A stretch of DNA of 32,178 nt from Fibrobacter sp. (lineage in GTDB: Bacteria > Fibrobacterota > Fibrobacteria > Fibrobacterales > Fibrobacteraceae), in assembly GCA_024399035.1 (NCBI GenBank), contig JAKSID010000033.1, forward strand, positions 1 to 32,178, in the 5' to 3' direction. The notes under the pieces were generated by a model that did not search any database, had not been told where the DNA came from, and saw only the letters and a list, made by a program, of their open reading frames with translations. This document shows, in pieces, positions 6,523 to 14,001 of this stretch; position 1 is the stretch's first letter, and the number at the start of each line of letters is the position of its first letter. Both the position numbers and the translations under genes were made by a program.

Positions 6523-9108
6523 ATGACTATTCTCGATAAGATTGCCTTAGCTCTCCCCGCTGTTGAATCTCCGGCCCGTTACATGGGTGGCGAAGCCAAT
6601 AGCGTGGTAAAAGACCACAGCCAGATGCTTGGACGCATGGCCTTTGTGTTCCCCGATAAGTACGAAATCGGCATGAGCAACAACGGCATTCGAATCCTTT
6701 ACCATGTAATCAACAAGGAACCGGACCTGCTTTGCGAAGTCAGTTTCGCCCCCTGGGAAGACATGGCCAAGGAAATGGAGAAATACGATATTCCCCTGTA
6801 CAGCTATGCCAGCTACACCCCCGTAAAGGATTTTGACGTTCTGGGCATGAGCCTGCAGACGGAATTGAACTTTACAAACGTGCCGTACGTGCTGGATTTG
6901 GCACGAGTACCCGTCTGGAGCAAGGACCGTCGCGAGGAAGATCCTATCGTTGTGGCCGGCGGACCGGCAATGGCCAACCCGGAACCTGTGGCGGACTTCT
7001 TTGACGCCTTCCAGATTGGCGACGGTGAGGAACTGATGGTCAAGTTCCTCCGCTGTGTAGGCGAGGGCCGCAAGGCAGGCCTCCCCCGCAAGCAGATTCT
7101 TGAAAACCTGTCGAAGCTGGACGGTGTATACGTCCCCAGCCTCCGCCCCACGGTGGTGAACGAATTCGGCGATATCGTTCCTGCAGAACCGGCAGTCGGG
7201 CCCTACGAAAAAACCAACGGCGTACGCCGCCAGTTCATTCCCGTAATGGACCGCAAGAACTACCCCATCAAGAACTTGATTGCCAACATGCAGCTGGTCC
7301 ACAACCGCTTCAGCGTAGAAGTGATGCGTGGTTGTGCCCAAGGTTGCCGTTTCTGCCAGGCAGGCATCTGGTACCGCCCCTGCCGCGAATTGGATCCGGA
7401 CGACGTTCTTGAAATTGCCAAGGAAGGCATCCAGGCCACAGGCGAACGCGAACTTGGCCTGCTCAGCCTTTCTACCGCAGACTACAAGCCGGTGGAAGGC
7501 CTCACCGACTCCATCATCGACGATCCGTTCTTCGATACCGTAGACGTGAGCCTCCCCTCCATCCGTGTGAACGCATTCGGCGAAACATTGGCTCAAAAGA
7601 TTTCCGCATTGAAGGGCGGCCGCAGCGCCACTTTCGCCCCCGAGACAGGTTCTGAACGAATCCGCAAGATGATCAACAAGACCATCAGCGACCAGGACAT
7701 GTACAATGCCGCCGAACACGCATTCAGTAGCGGTTTCAACAAGATCAAGCTTTACACCATGATCGGCTTCCCCACCGAAAATCTGGAAGACATGGAAGCT
7801 TTCTGCCAGCTGATCGAAAACCTGGTAAAGATTGGTCGCAAGTACCTGCGCGGCTGCCAGATTGCAGTTTCTATGGGCATTCTTATTCCCAAGTCCTTTA
7901 CAGGCCTCCAGTGGGCACCCTTTATGGACAAGGAAACCGCCCTGAAGCACATCCGCTTTGTGCGCGAAAGATTCTTTAAGCACCCCAACGTCAAGGTGAA
8001 CTGGGCTGGCTGGGAAATGAGCCACCTGGAAGCAGTCTATAGCCGCGGCGACCGTCGCCTGGCCCCCGTCATTTACGCCGCCTACAAGAAGGGCCTTACC
8101 TTCGAAAGTGACGCCTACCGTTTCAACTATGACGCTTGGCTCCAGGTGTGGGAAGAATGCGGCTACGACACCAGCTGGGTGTACCGCACCCGCGAAAAGG
8201 AAGAAGTGTTCCCCTGGGACTTCATTCACGCCGGCACCACCAAGCAGTACCTCCGCCGCGAATGGGAAAAGGCCTTCAAGGAAGACTCTGCCCCCGTGCC
8301 CAACTGCAAGTGGGGCGACTGCCAGAAGTGCGGCATTCCGGGCTTCGGCGCAGAAATCCATTTGGCAAACGACCCGGTGCGCCACAAGGCCCCTAGCCGC
8401 ACTCCCGAAGAAATCAAGAAGCTGGTGGCAGAACGCCGCCCCAAGCAGAAGGACTGCTTCAGCTACAAGATTACCTTCAAGAAGACAGGCCTCAGCCGTT
8501 TCCTGCCCCATCACAACATGCTGAGCTTCTTCGAACGTACCTTCCTGTGCGCAGGCATTCCCATCAAGTTCAGCGAAGGCTTTAGCCCCAAGCCCCGTAT
8601 CGTGAACATGGGCGCGCTGCCCCTGGGCCTTGAAACCTACTGCGAAATCATTAGCGTGGAACTGCTGAAGCCTCTGGATATTACCCCCGAGGGCCTGCCG
8701 GAAACCATGAAGAAGCTTTCTGCCCCCTTCCCCCGCGGCATGGAAATCGTGAACATCGAGCCCCTGAAGGACAAGCTTTCCAAGCACTTCCCCAAGGCCA
8801 TGATCTACAGCTTTACCCCCGACGTGTTGGATGAAACCCAGGCAAACAGCATCCGTGAAAAGTTCAGCGCAAGGGCCCTCCCGGTGATGTTGAACCATCG
8901 CGGACAGGAAATCAACCTGAATGAGCACATCCTGGACCTCCAGATCCAAGGTAAAACTATTCTTACGAAAATAAAATGTAACGAAATGGGCGGAACCGCC
9001 AGCCCCTTCAACATTTATGCCGGTTTGCTCGGTAAAGACTACGATCCAAAGAAAGTGGACGACGAAACCCGCAAGTTCCTGATCAAGAAAATCGCCATGG
9101 ATTTTTAA
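6523..9108 (+). CDS. TIGR03960-type B12-binding radical SAM protein fused to DUF2344
   Basis: An 861-aa protein. The N-terminal third resembles a B12-binding Rossmann region (VAGGPAMANPEPVADFFD and GDGEEL). The radical SAM core carries the cluster motif C-A-Q-G-C-R-F-C (about residue 268), then APETGSERIRKMINK. From about residue 646 a DUF2344 (radical-SAM-linked, TIGR03936) domain follows, with KTGLSRFLPHHNML and KFSEGFSPKPR. This fusion is widespread in bacteria and its substrate is not known; an RNA modification role is only a guess. The start is placed at ATG 6523, where homology to family N-termini begins (MTILDKIALALP), rather than the in-frame ATG at 6478. A TAAATT box lies seven bases before 6523, in line with leaderless starts nearby. 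Confidence 0.9.
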   Translation: MTILDKIALALPAVESPARYMGGEANSVVKDHSQMLGRMAFVFPDKYEIGMSNNGIRILYHVINKEPDLLCEVSFAPWEDMAKEMEKYDIPLYSYASYTPVKDFDVLGMSLQTELNFTNVPYVLDLARVPVWSKDRREEDPIVVAGGPAMANPEPVADFFDAFQIGDGEELMVKFLRCVGEGRKAGLPRKQILENLSKLDGVYVPSLRPTVVNEFGDIVPAEPAVGPYEKTNGVRRQFIPVMDRKNYPIKNLIANMQLVHNRFSVEVMRGCAQGCRFCQAGIWYRPCRELDPDDVLEIAKEGIQATGERELGLLSLSTADYKPVEGLTDSIIDDPFFDTVDVSLPSIRVNAFGETLAQKISALKGGRSATFAPETGSERIRKMINKTISDQDMYNAAEHAFSSGFNKIKLYTMIGFPTENLEDMEAFCQLIENLVKIGRKYLRGCQIAVSMGILIPKSFTGLQWAPFMDKETALKHIRFVRERFFKHPNVKVNWAGWEMSHLEAVYSRGDRRLAPVIYAAYKKGLTFESDAYRFNYDAWLQVWEECGYDTSWVYRTREKEEVFPWDFIHAGTTKQYLRREWEKAFKEDSAPVPNCKWGDCQKCGIPGFGAEIHLANDPVRHKAPSRTPEEIKKLVAERRPKQKDCFSYKITFKKTGLSRFLPHHNMLSFFERTFLCAGIPIKFSEGFSPKPRIVNMGALPLGLETYCEIISVELLKPLDITPEGLPETMKKLSAPFPRGMEIVNIEPLKDKLSKHFPKAMIYSFTPDVLDETQANSIREKFSARALPVMLNHRGQEINLNEHILDLQIQGKTILTKIKCNEMGGTASPFNIYAGLLGKDYDPKKVDDETRKFLIKKIAMDF

Positions 9109-9169
9109 CAAAAAATTACGTTGTTAAAACCCTAAAAAAAGATTACACCTAAAATGGGTGGTTTTAAAC

Positions 9170-9175
9170 TATATT
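9170..9175 (+). promoter_or_regulatory. -10 box for the outer-membrane protein gene
   Basis: TATATT about 30 bp before the ATG at 9206 leaves room for a leader carrying AAGGAG. The -35 element is unclear. Confidence 0.4.
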
Positions 9176-9205
9176 CTGGTCACAGATTTCACCAAGGAGT
9201 AAGAA

Positions 9206-9826
9206 ATGAAAAAAATGTTGCTTGCAGTCCTCACTGCATTTGCTATGTGCTCTTACAGCTATGCACAGGACGATGACGATGAATACGAAGAAGACGAAGC
9301 CCCGGCTAAGGTCGAAAAGAAGAAGGCCTCCCGTAGTAGCAGCCGCGAAGAAGTTGAATCTGCCGAAGGCAACCTGGCTATCGGTCTCGACCTGCTCGAC
9401 GCTATGGATAACGAACGCGCTCAGAAGTTCTATGTGACCTTCGCTCTCCTCCCCAACCTGGAACTGTCCGGTATCTTCGCATTCTATCACCATGGCGAAA
9501 CCTCTGGTGATCCGGCTAACGACGATCACGGCGACAACTACACCCAACTTCAGTTGGGCGTTGGTGCAGACTACTTCATTACCAAGCTGGCTCTGCCCAT
9601 TAGCGTTGGTGGCGAATTCCTGTTCTCCCACTGGGGTGACGATCAGAACCAGCTGGACTTCAATGCCCTGGCAGGTACCCGCGTTAAGCTGGTTGGCGGT
9701 TTCTACGCTTCTGCAAAGGTTGGCCTAAGCCTCAACGTTATCATGGACGACACCAATGGCCACGACGACAGCCGCGTTGACTTCGGTCTCGCAACTCGCG
9801 TGCAGCTCCACTGGTTCTTCATGTAA
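9206..9826 (+). CDS. Small beta-barrel outer-membrane protein
   Basis: A 206-aa secreted protein. A Sec signal peptide (residues 1-20, ending SYA) is followed by an Asp/Glu-rich run (about 22-34), a basic Lys/Ser patch (about 38-48), then alternating hydrophobic strands rich in Gly and aromatic residues. The chain ends in VQLHWFFM, an aromatic C-terminus typical of outer-membrane barrels. No family is recognised. The start is fixed by AAGGAG six bases upstream. It is a single-gene unit closed by a strong terminator. Confidence 0.8.
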   Translation: MKKMLLAVLTAFAMCSYSYAQDDDDEYEEDEAPAKVEKKKASRSSSREEVESAEGNLAIGLDLLDAMDNERAQKFYVTFALLPNLELSGIFAFYHHGETSGDPANDDHGDNYTQLQLGVGADYFITKLALPISVGGEFLFSHWGDDQNQLDFNALAGTRVKLVGGFYASAKVGLSLNVIMDDTNGHDDSRVDFGLATRVQLHWFFM

Positions 9827-9865
9827 TCGAAAAGCCTGACAGCTCAAAATTGCGTAAAAAAATTA

Positions 9866-9893
9866 GCCGCTCCGAAAGGGGCGGCGTTTTTTT
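9866..9893 (+). terminator. Rho-independent terminator
   Basis: An 8-bp stem with one G-U pair (GCCGCTCC, 9866-9873; GGGGCGGC, 9878-9885), GAAA loop and seven T, 40 bases after the outer-membrane protein gene. Confidence 0.9.
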
Positions 9894-9922
9894 ATTTCTT
9901 CAAAAAAATCAGCGATTCAGCC

Positions 9923-9940
9923 ACTCAGGGCAACCTGAGT
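9923..9940. repeat. Short perfect inverted repeat
   Basis: ACTCAGG (9923-9929) and CCTGAGT (9934-9940) with loop GCAA lie between the converging genes. On the minus strand it follows the 70-aa gene and may help end it, but the nearest T-tract is about 20 bases further on. Confidence 0.4.
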
Positions 9941-9972
9941 TGTCCACTTAATTCGCTCGCAAAGCTAACGAA

Positions 9973-10185
9973 CTATTCTGCAGGCAGAATGATTTCGATG
10001 TGGCTGGTGCTCACGTTAAGGAAGTGGGTACGGAACAGGTCGTGTTCTGTTCTGTCGGCCACCTTAACCTGAGTCACAGCGATAAAGTCCTTGTTTTCGC
10101 GAATGTAGTCGGTAAGGCGTTCATCGCGGAGGGTGTCGATTTCACCCGTAATAACGAAATTGTCAGTCCAAATTTTCACTAGCAT
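9973..10185 (-). CDS. Small conserved-looking protein, possibly DUF6812-like
   Basis: A 70-aa soluble protein without signal peptide or membrane segment. It appears to be a compact beta-rich domain: KIWTDNFVITGEI, then RLTDYIRENKDFIAVTQVKV, then HIEIILP. This order resembles my memory of DUF6812 proteins, which is not a firm match. Function is unknown. A well-formed promoter supports its reality: TTACAA, 17 bp, TATATT, then exactly six bases to the ATG. It is transcribed alone, convergent to the outer-membrane protein gene and divergent from the LOG-family gene. Confidence 0.7.
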   Translation of the reverse strand: MLVKIWTDNFVITGEIDTLRDERLTDYIRENKDFIAVTQVKVADRTEHDLFRTHFLNVSTSHIEIILPAE

Positions 10186-10191
10186 GGCACA

Positions 10192-10220
10192 AATATAGAG
10201 AATTTTCCGTGAAATTGTAA
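10192..10220 (-). promoter_or_regulatory. Leaderless promoter of the 70-aa protein
   Basis: TTACAA (10215-10220), 17-bp spacer, TATATT (10192-10197), six bases, ATG. Transcription should start on the A of the start codon. Confidence 0.65.
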
Positions 10221-10272
10221 GTAAAATAAAAACTTTTTTTCGCCCTAAAATTCTCAGTTTTGTAATTATTTA

Positions 10273-10300
10273 TTGACCTTTTACATTTTGAGTGTATTTT
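10273..10300 (+). promoter_or_regulatory. Promoter of the LOG-family gene
   Basis: TTGACC (10273-10278), 16-bp spacer, TATTTT (10295-10300). It predicts a leader of about 50 bases that contains a stem-loop and a Shine-Dalgarno site. Confidence 0.6.
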
Positions 10301-10304
10301 AATT

Positions 10305-10339
10305 CAAGTAAAACGCAATTAACCGTTTGTTTTCACTTG
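10305..10339 (+). promoter_or_regulatory. 5' leader stem-loop before the LOG-family gene
   Basis: CAAGTAAAAC (10305-10314) can pair with GTTTTCACTTG (10329-10339), with one bulged base. The stem ends eight bases before the AAAGGAG ribosome site, so it could stabilise the mRNA or tune initiation. Confidence 0.4.
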
Positions 10340-10359
10340 ATCTAAAAGGAGTTTTTATT

Positions 10360-11157
10360 ATGGCTACAAAGAAGAAGCAGCTCCAGGTTACCCCGGGACA
10401 GATGATGTATCATAATGCACAGTTTATGGACAGCGACATCGGCCGCCCCATCAGAATCCTTTCTGAATTCCTGGGTCCCCATCAGGTATTTGAACAAGAA
10501 GATATCCAGAACACCATCGTGTTCTTTGGTTCCGCACGCACACTCCCCATGAGCGAAATCACCAAGCGCCGCAAGGGTTGCAAGAACAAGAAAGAACTTG
10601 CAAAGCTGAACGCCCTTGAAAAGGTGGCCCGTTACTACGACGACGCCCGCGAACTGGGTGCAAAGCTGGGCAAGTGGGCCAACAAGCACAAACAAGGCTA
10701 CGCCATTATGACTGGCGGTGGCCCGGGCATTATGGAAGCTGGCAACCGTGGCGCAAACGACGTAGGTACCCCCTCCATCGGCTTGAACATCAAGTTGCCT
10801 TTCGAACAGCATCCGAACCCCTACATTGACGACGAGCTGAACCTCCAGTTCCGCTATTTCTTTGTTCGTAAGTACTGGTTCCTGAAAAAGGCCCGCGCCC
10901 TGGTGGCTTTCCCCGGCGGCTTCGGCACTATGGATGAACTTTTTGAAATGCTCACCCTGGTACAGACCAACAAGTACGCCCAGAAGATGCCTATCATCGT
11001 CTTCGGCAGCGAATTCTGGAAAAAGACTGTGAACTGGGAATACTTCGCAGAGACCGGCATGATCAACAAGGAAGACCTTAACCTTTTCCATTTCTGCGAC
11101 GACGTGGACGAGGCCTACAAGATCATTACCGAGACCTTGGACGCACAGGACAAGTAA
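10360..11157 (+). CDS. LOG-family protein (nucleotide 5'-monophosphate phosphoribohydrolase-like)
   Basis: A 265-aa cytosolic Rossmann-fold protein. The lysine-decarboxylase-like/LOG signature is complete: MTGGGPGIMEAGNRGA in the middle, then PGGFGTMDELFE, whose Arg/Glu-type residues in related enzymes bind nucleotide and cleave the base from nucleoside monophosphates. It has an extra N-terminal segment and a Lys-rich insertion (about residues 70-85, RRKGCKNKKE) compared with minimal LOG proteins, as in the longer bacterial TIGR00730 relatives. The start is ATG 10360, with AAAGGAG nine bases upstream; the frame extends 33 bases further but has no ribosome site there. Exact substrate unknown. 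Confidence 0.88.
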   Translation: MATKKKQLQVTPGQMMYHNAQFMDSDIGRPIRILSEFLGPHQVFEQEDIQNTIVFFGSARTLPMSEITKRRKGCKNKKELAKLNALEKVARYYDDARELGAKLGKWANKHKQGYAIMTGGGPGIMEAGNRGANDVGTPSIGLNIKLPFEQHPNPYIDDELNLQFRYFFVRKYWFLKKARALVAFPGGFGTMDELFEMLTLVQTNKYAQKMPIIVFGSEFWKKTVNWEYFAETGMINKEDLNLFHFCDDVDEAYKIITETLDAQDK

Positions 11158-11174
11158 CCGAGTTTTCTCGAAAC

Positions 11175-11206
11175 AGGAACTCTGCCTCAGCAGGGTTCCT
11201 TTTTTT
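11175..11206 (+). terminator. Rho-independent terminator
   Basis: An 11-bp stem with one T-G pair (AGGAACTCTGC, 11175-11185; GCAGGGTTCCT, 11190-11200), CTCA loop and a following T-run, 17 bases after the LOG-family gene. Confidence 0.9.
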
Positions 11207-11237
11207 ATGGACAACTTCTTAGAATACATCAAATAGC

Positions 11238-11243
11238 TATTAT
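11238..11243 (+). promoter_or_regulatory. -10 box of the kinase gene (leaderless start)
   Basis: TATTAT ends exactly six bases before the ATG at 11250. No Shine-Dalgarno site is present and the -35 is poor. Confidence 0.45.
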
Positions 11244-11249
11244 TGGAAT

Positions 11250-12350
11250 ATGCTTCGAAATATTCTTGCCGAGACATTGGATCGCGTATCCCGAAACCTG
11301 GCCCTCCGTCCGAACTACAGCATGGAGGAGTACCAGCGTTGGTTTGACCAAAACCCGGAATTTCTGCATAACGGGGCTGTCCGAAAGATCCAGCTTACAG
11401 AACCGCTGGCCTTGGAAGGTACCAACAATCTGTTCCGTGCACAGCACTGGGTTGAAACGCCCGACAGCACAAGGCATTTGGCCGAGCAAGAAATCGTTGT
11501 AAAGATCTGTAAGTACTGGGCACCCGAAGGCACCAACCGCATTCATCGACTGAACGCCATGCTTAGCGCCTTCCAGGATGAAATTCGAATCAACAACTTG
11601 ATTCACGCCACCAATATCGAGGGCGTGGTCCAGAGCATGGGCGGCGGTACCGCTGGTCGACATCCTTACCTGAAAATGGAATTCATCAAGGGCTGTTCCC
11701 TGGACAAGACTTTCCGTACCGACCTGTCGGATTTTGACGTACTGCAGCGCGTGGCCCAGCTGGCATACCTGGCAAACACCATCAGCCAGCTCCATTACTA
11801 CCAGGTGGTCCATAAGGATCTTAAGCCCAAGAATCTGCTTTTGTGCCAGAATCCGTCTCACAAGAACAACCACAAGATTCTTGTTTGCGACTTCGGTTAC
11901 GCCCAGGCAAAGATGCGTGAAACCGTTACCGAATACGGCGGACAGCTAACACCTTGCTACAGCGCACCGGAACAGGCCGTTATGGGCGAGAACCTGACCT
12001 CCTCCGTGGACTATTTCAGCTTTGGCATTATCGTTCATGAATACCTGACCGGTAAAAAGCTCTACCCCAAGAGCATGGACATTTTTATCGAAGACAACCA
12101 CCGCATCACTGACCGCTACCTGGAATACATGAAGACCGGAAGGGAGAATCAATTCGACGATCCCCGTTTCCCGGAACTTACCCAGTGGATCGACCAGTTG
12201 ACCATTTTCGATAGTTACGACAGAATGCACACGTGCCCGAACTTGTTTGACATTGCCCACAAGCTTCGCGAACGGGTAAATGCCCAGGGTTTCCGTGATG
12301 TAAACACGGATTTCCTTTGGAATCAGCTTGGCGAATACGGCCGTCGATAA
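11250..12350 (+). CDS. Hanks-type Ser/Thr protein kinase, soluble
   Basis: A 366-aa protein kinase. The order of motifs is canonical: the ATP-binding lysine in VVKI (about residue 84), the helix-C region (FQDEIRINN), the catalytic loop VVHKDLKPKNLL (about 187), metal-binding DFG (about 214), APEQ at the end of the activation segment (about 239) and the F-helix SVDYFSFGIIVHEYLTGKK. HRD is HKD, which keeps the catalytic Asp. There is no transmembrane or PASTA region, unlike envelope-sensing PknB kinases, so it probably acts on cytosolic targets. An N-terminal region of about 50 residues precedes the kinase fold. The next gene starts 21 bp downstream on the same strand with its own -10 box. Confidence 0.93.
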   Translation: MLRNILAETLDRVSRNLALRPNYSMEEYQRWFDQNPEFLHNGAVRKIQLTEPLALEGTNNLFRAQHWVETPDSTRHLAEQEIVVKICKYWAPEGTNRIHRLNAMLSAFQDEIRINNLIHATNIEGVVQSMGGGTAGRHPYLKMEFIKGCSLDKTFRTDLSDFDVLQRVAQLAYLANTISQLHYYQVVHKDLKPKNLLLCQNPSHKNNHKILVCDFGYAQAKMRETVTEYGGQLTPCYSAPEQAVMGENLTSSVDYFSFGIIVHEYLTGKKLYPKSMDIFIEDNHRITDRYLEYMKTGRENQFDDPRFPELTQWIDQLTIFDSYDRMHTCPNLFDIAHKLRERVNAQGFRDVNTDFLWNQLGEYGRR

Positions 12351-12359
12351 AAAAGTGAT

Positions 12360-12365
12360 TATATT
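12360..12365 (+). promoter_or_regulatory. -10 box of the TPR membrane protein gene (leaderless start)
   Basis: TATATT ends exactly six bases before the ATG at 12372. It sits in the 21-bp gap after the kinase gene, so the downstream gene may have its own leaderless transcript besides readthrough. Confidence 0.5.
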
Positions 12366-12371
12366 CACAAT

Positions 12372-13916
12372 ATGGCTACATTGAGAATTTACTACAGATT
12401 ATTCCTGAGATCCCTCAGGTCGTTGGTTGCCTTGTGCAAGCGATACCTGAAGCTTTCCCACTGCATTGTGATCGCCCTGATTGTGGCTCTCGGTCTTTTT
12501 AATGCTGGCACCGGGATTAAGCCCCATATCAAGCAGCACAATCGCGAAAAGAACATCGTCAAGACTTTTAACAACTGGTGGGACGATGTAGGCGCAGCCC
12601 AGTTCCGCCTGGTGGGCCTTGAACCTACGGACCAGATCAAGGCCGAGGAATTCGAACGTTACCGCGAAAAGTACCTGGCCCAGAATCCGAGCTACATTAT
12701 CGAGGATCGCCTCCCCGGCATGCGCGTACAGTTCCGCAACTGGTGGGAACTGGAAGGCGGAAAGATTGCCTGGACCCAGAAGCATAAGAACTATATGCCC
12801 ACCGAAGACGACTTCAACCGTGAGCAGGAAAAGTGGATCAATAAGTTCACCGACAAGTTCCCCCGCTACGGCCTTGCCTTTGTACCCAAGCGCGCCCAGT
12901 ACGAAAGACTGCTTACCAGCTGGGCCCTGTTCCCCAGCGTGCCTAGCTACTTTATTTTTGCCGGTTTCTTCTTCTTTGCATTCTACCGCATGCAGCCCCG
13001 CTGGAAGATGTACATTACCGCGGGTTTCGCCGTCTTGTTTGCAGTAGGCGGTGGTTTCCTGGTAGACATTCTTTGCAGCACCAGTTTCTTTGACCATTAC
13101 GCAAGCGAACGCTACATGGGTATGAGCCTGGCCCTTTGCTTTATGCTGGGTGCCGCCGCATTTGCCCCCAAAAAGGAACTTGCACCCCAGATTGTAACTG
13201 CAGTCTCCATCGTGGGCCTCATTTTGGACATTCTTGTTAACTGGATGGTAAATCCGGGCATCTTCGGGGCTGTGGCAATTCTTTCACCCGTTTGCTTTGG
13301 CTTGGGTGCACTTGCAGGTCTCAAGATTGAAACCCGTCGCAAGACTACTGCAGAAATCCACGCAGAAGCCCTGGCGGAACGCCTGCGCGACAACGCCAAC
13401 AGAAACCCCATGGCAGAACGCAAGGCCAAGACCCGCAAGCAGATTGACGAAGGCTTCGCCCTGCTGAAGGCCGCCGAAATGGATAACGCACAGCGCCTTC
13501 TGTCACAGGCCCTTACTTCGCTTTTGCAGGAACACCCCGTAGACAAGCTGGCCGTCAAGGGACTTGTAGACAAGCTGACCGGCCCCAAGGTGTTTATTGA
13601 GTTCTCCAGCAACCAGTGGTTGGAATGGGGCGAAATCGCAAAGTCCAAGAACGCTCCCGAGGCGGCCATTGTACTTCTCAAGAAGGGACTGACCCTGGAG
13701 AAGGACGCCAACTTTGCAAGACGCGCCCTCTTTACCTTAGGTGAAATCTGCGTCAACAACAACATCGAAAAACGCGAAGGCCTTGCCCGACTGCAGAAAG
13801 TCATTGACATGAACGGCAACGACATTCTTGCCAAGCAGGCTCAAAAGATGATTGAAATGAACACTCCTAAAAATGAACCGGACGACGAGCCGGATTCAGA
13901 TGACGAACAATCCTAA
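12372..13916 (+). CDS. Multi-pass membrane protein with TPR-like C-terminus
   Basis: A 514-aa protein of unknown function. A basic N-terminus and one membrane segment (about residues 30-47) are followed by a polar domain rich in Trp and charged residues (about 55-185). Then come four to five hydrophobic segments (about 190-318), and a cytoplasmic C-terminal half with helical pairs: FALLKAAEMDNAQRLLSQAL, then PEAAIVLLKKGLTLEKD and RRALFTLGEICVNN. These resemble TPR units, so it likely binds a partner protein. The last 15 residues are strongly acidic. Closeness to the kinase gene suggests it could be a substrate or partner, but that is inference only. The hydrophobic core has no rhomboid G-x-S or His signature. 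Confidence 0.8.
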   Translation: MATLRIYYRLFLRSLRSLVALCKRYLKLSHCIVIALIVALGLFNAGTGIKPHIKQHNREKNIVKTFNNWWDDVGAAQFRLVGLEPTDQIKAEEFERYREKYLAQNPSYIIEDRLPGMRVQFRNWWELEGGKIAWTQKHKNYMPTEDDFNREQEKWINKFTDKFPRYGLAFVPKRAQYERLLTSWALFPSVPSYFIFAGFFFFAFYRMQPRWKMYITAGFAVLFAVGGGFLVDILCSTSFFDHYASERYMGMSLALCFMLGAAAFAPKKELAPQIVTAVSIVGLILDILVNWMVNPGIFGAVAILSPVCFGLGALAGLKIETRRKTTAEIHAEALAERLRDNANRNPMAERKAKTRKQIDEGFALLKAAEMDNAQRLLSQALTSLLQEHPVDKLAVKGLVDKLTGPKVFIEFSSNQWLEWGEIAKSKNAPEAAIVLLKKGLTLEKDANFARRALFTLGEICVNNNIEKREGLARLQKVIDMNGNDILAKQAQKMIEMNTPKNEPDDEPDSDDEQS

Positions 13917-13924
13917 TCAGATAT

Positions 13925-13963
13925 AAAAAAAGAGCCGGTTCCAAAAGGAATCGGCTCTTTTTT
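13925..13963. terminator. Bidirectional terminator
   Basis: A long stem with one G-T pair (left arm 13925-13942, core GAGCCGGTTCC; right arm 13947-13963, core GGAATCGGCTC), loop AAAA, A-run on one side and T-run on the other. It separates the converging TPR gene and pectate lyase gene. Confidence 0.9.
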
Positions 13964-14001
13964 GGTTTGGTTGTTGGTTTGGTTTTTAATTTCGATGCAG
14001 A

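Noticed and set aside
6547..9111. An 854-codon open frame antisense to the radical SAM gene
   Set aside because: It mirrors the codon pattern of the real gene on the other strand; no domain, ribosome site or promoter supports it.
12372..13916. Rhomboid protease in the TPR membrane protein
   Set aside because: The hydrophobic core has no G-x-S-x motif and no catalytic His, so only a generic multi-pass membrane protein can be claimed.
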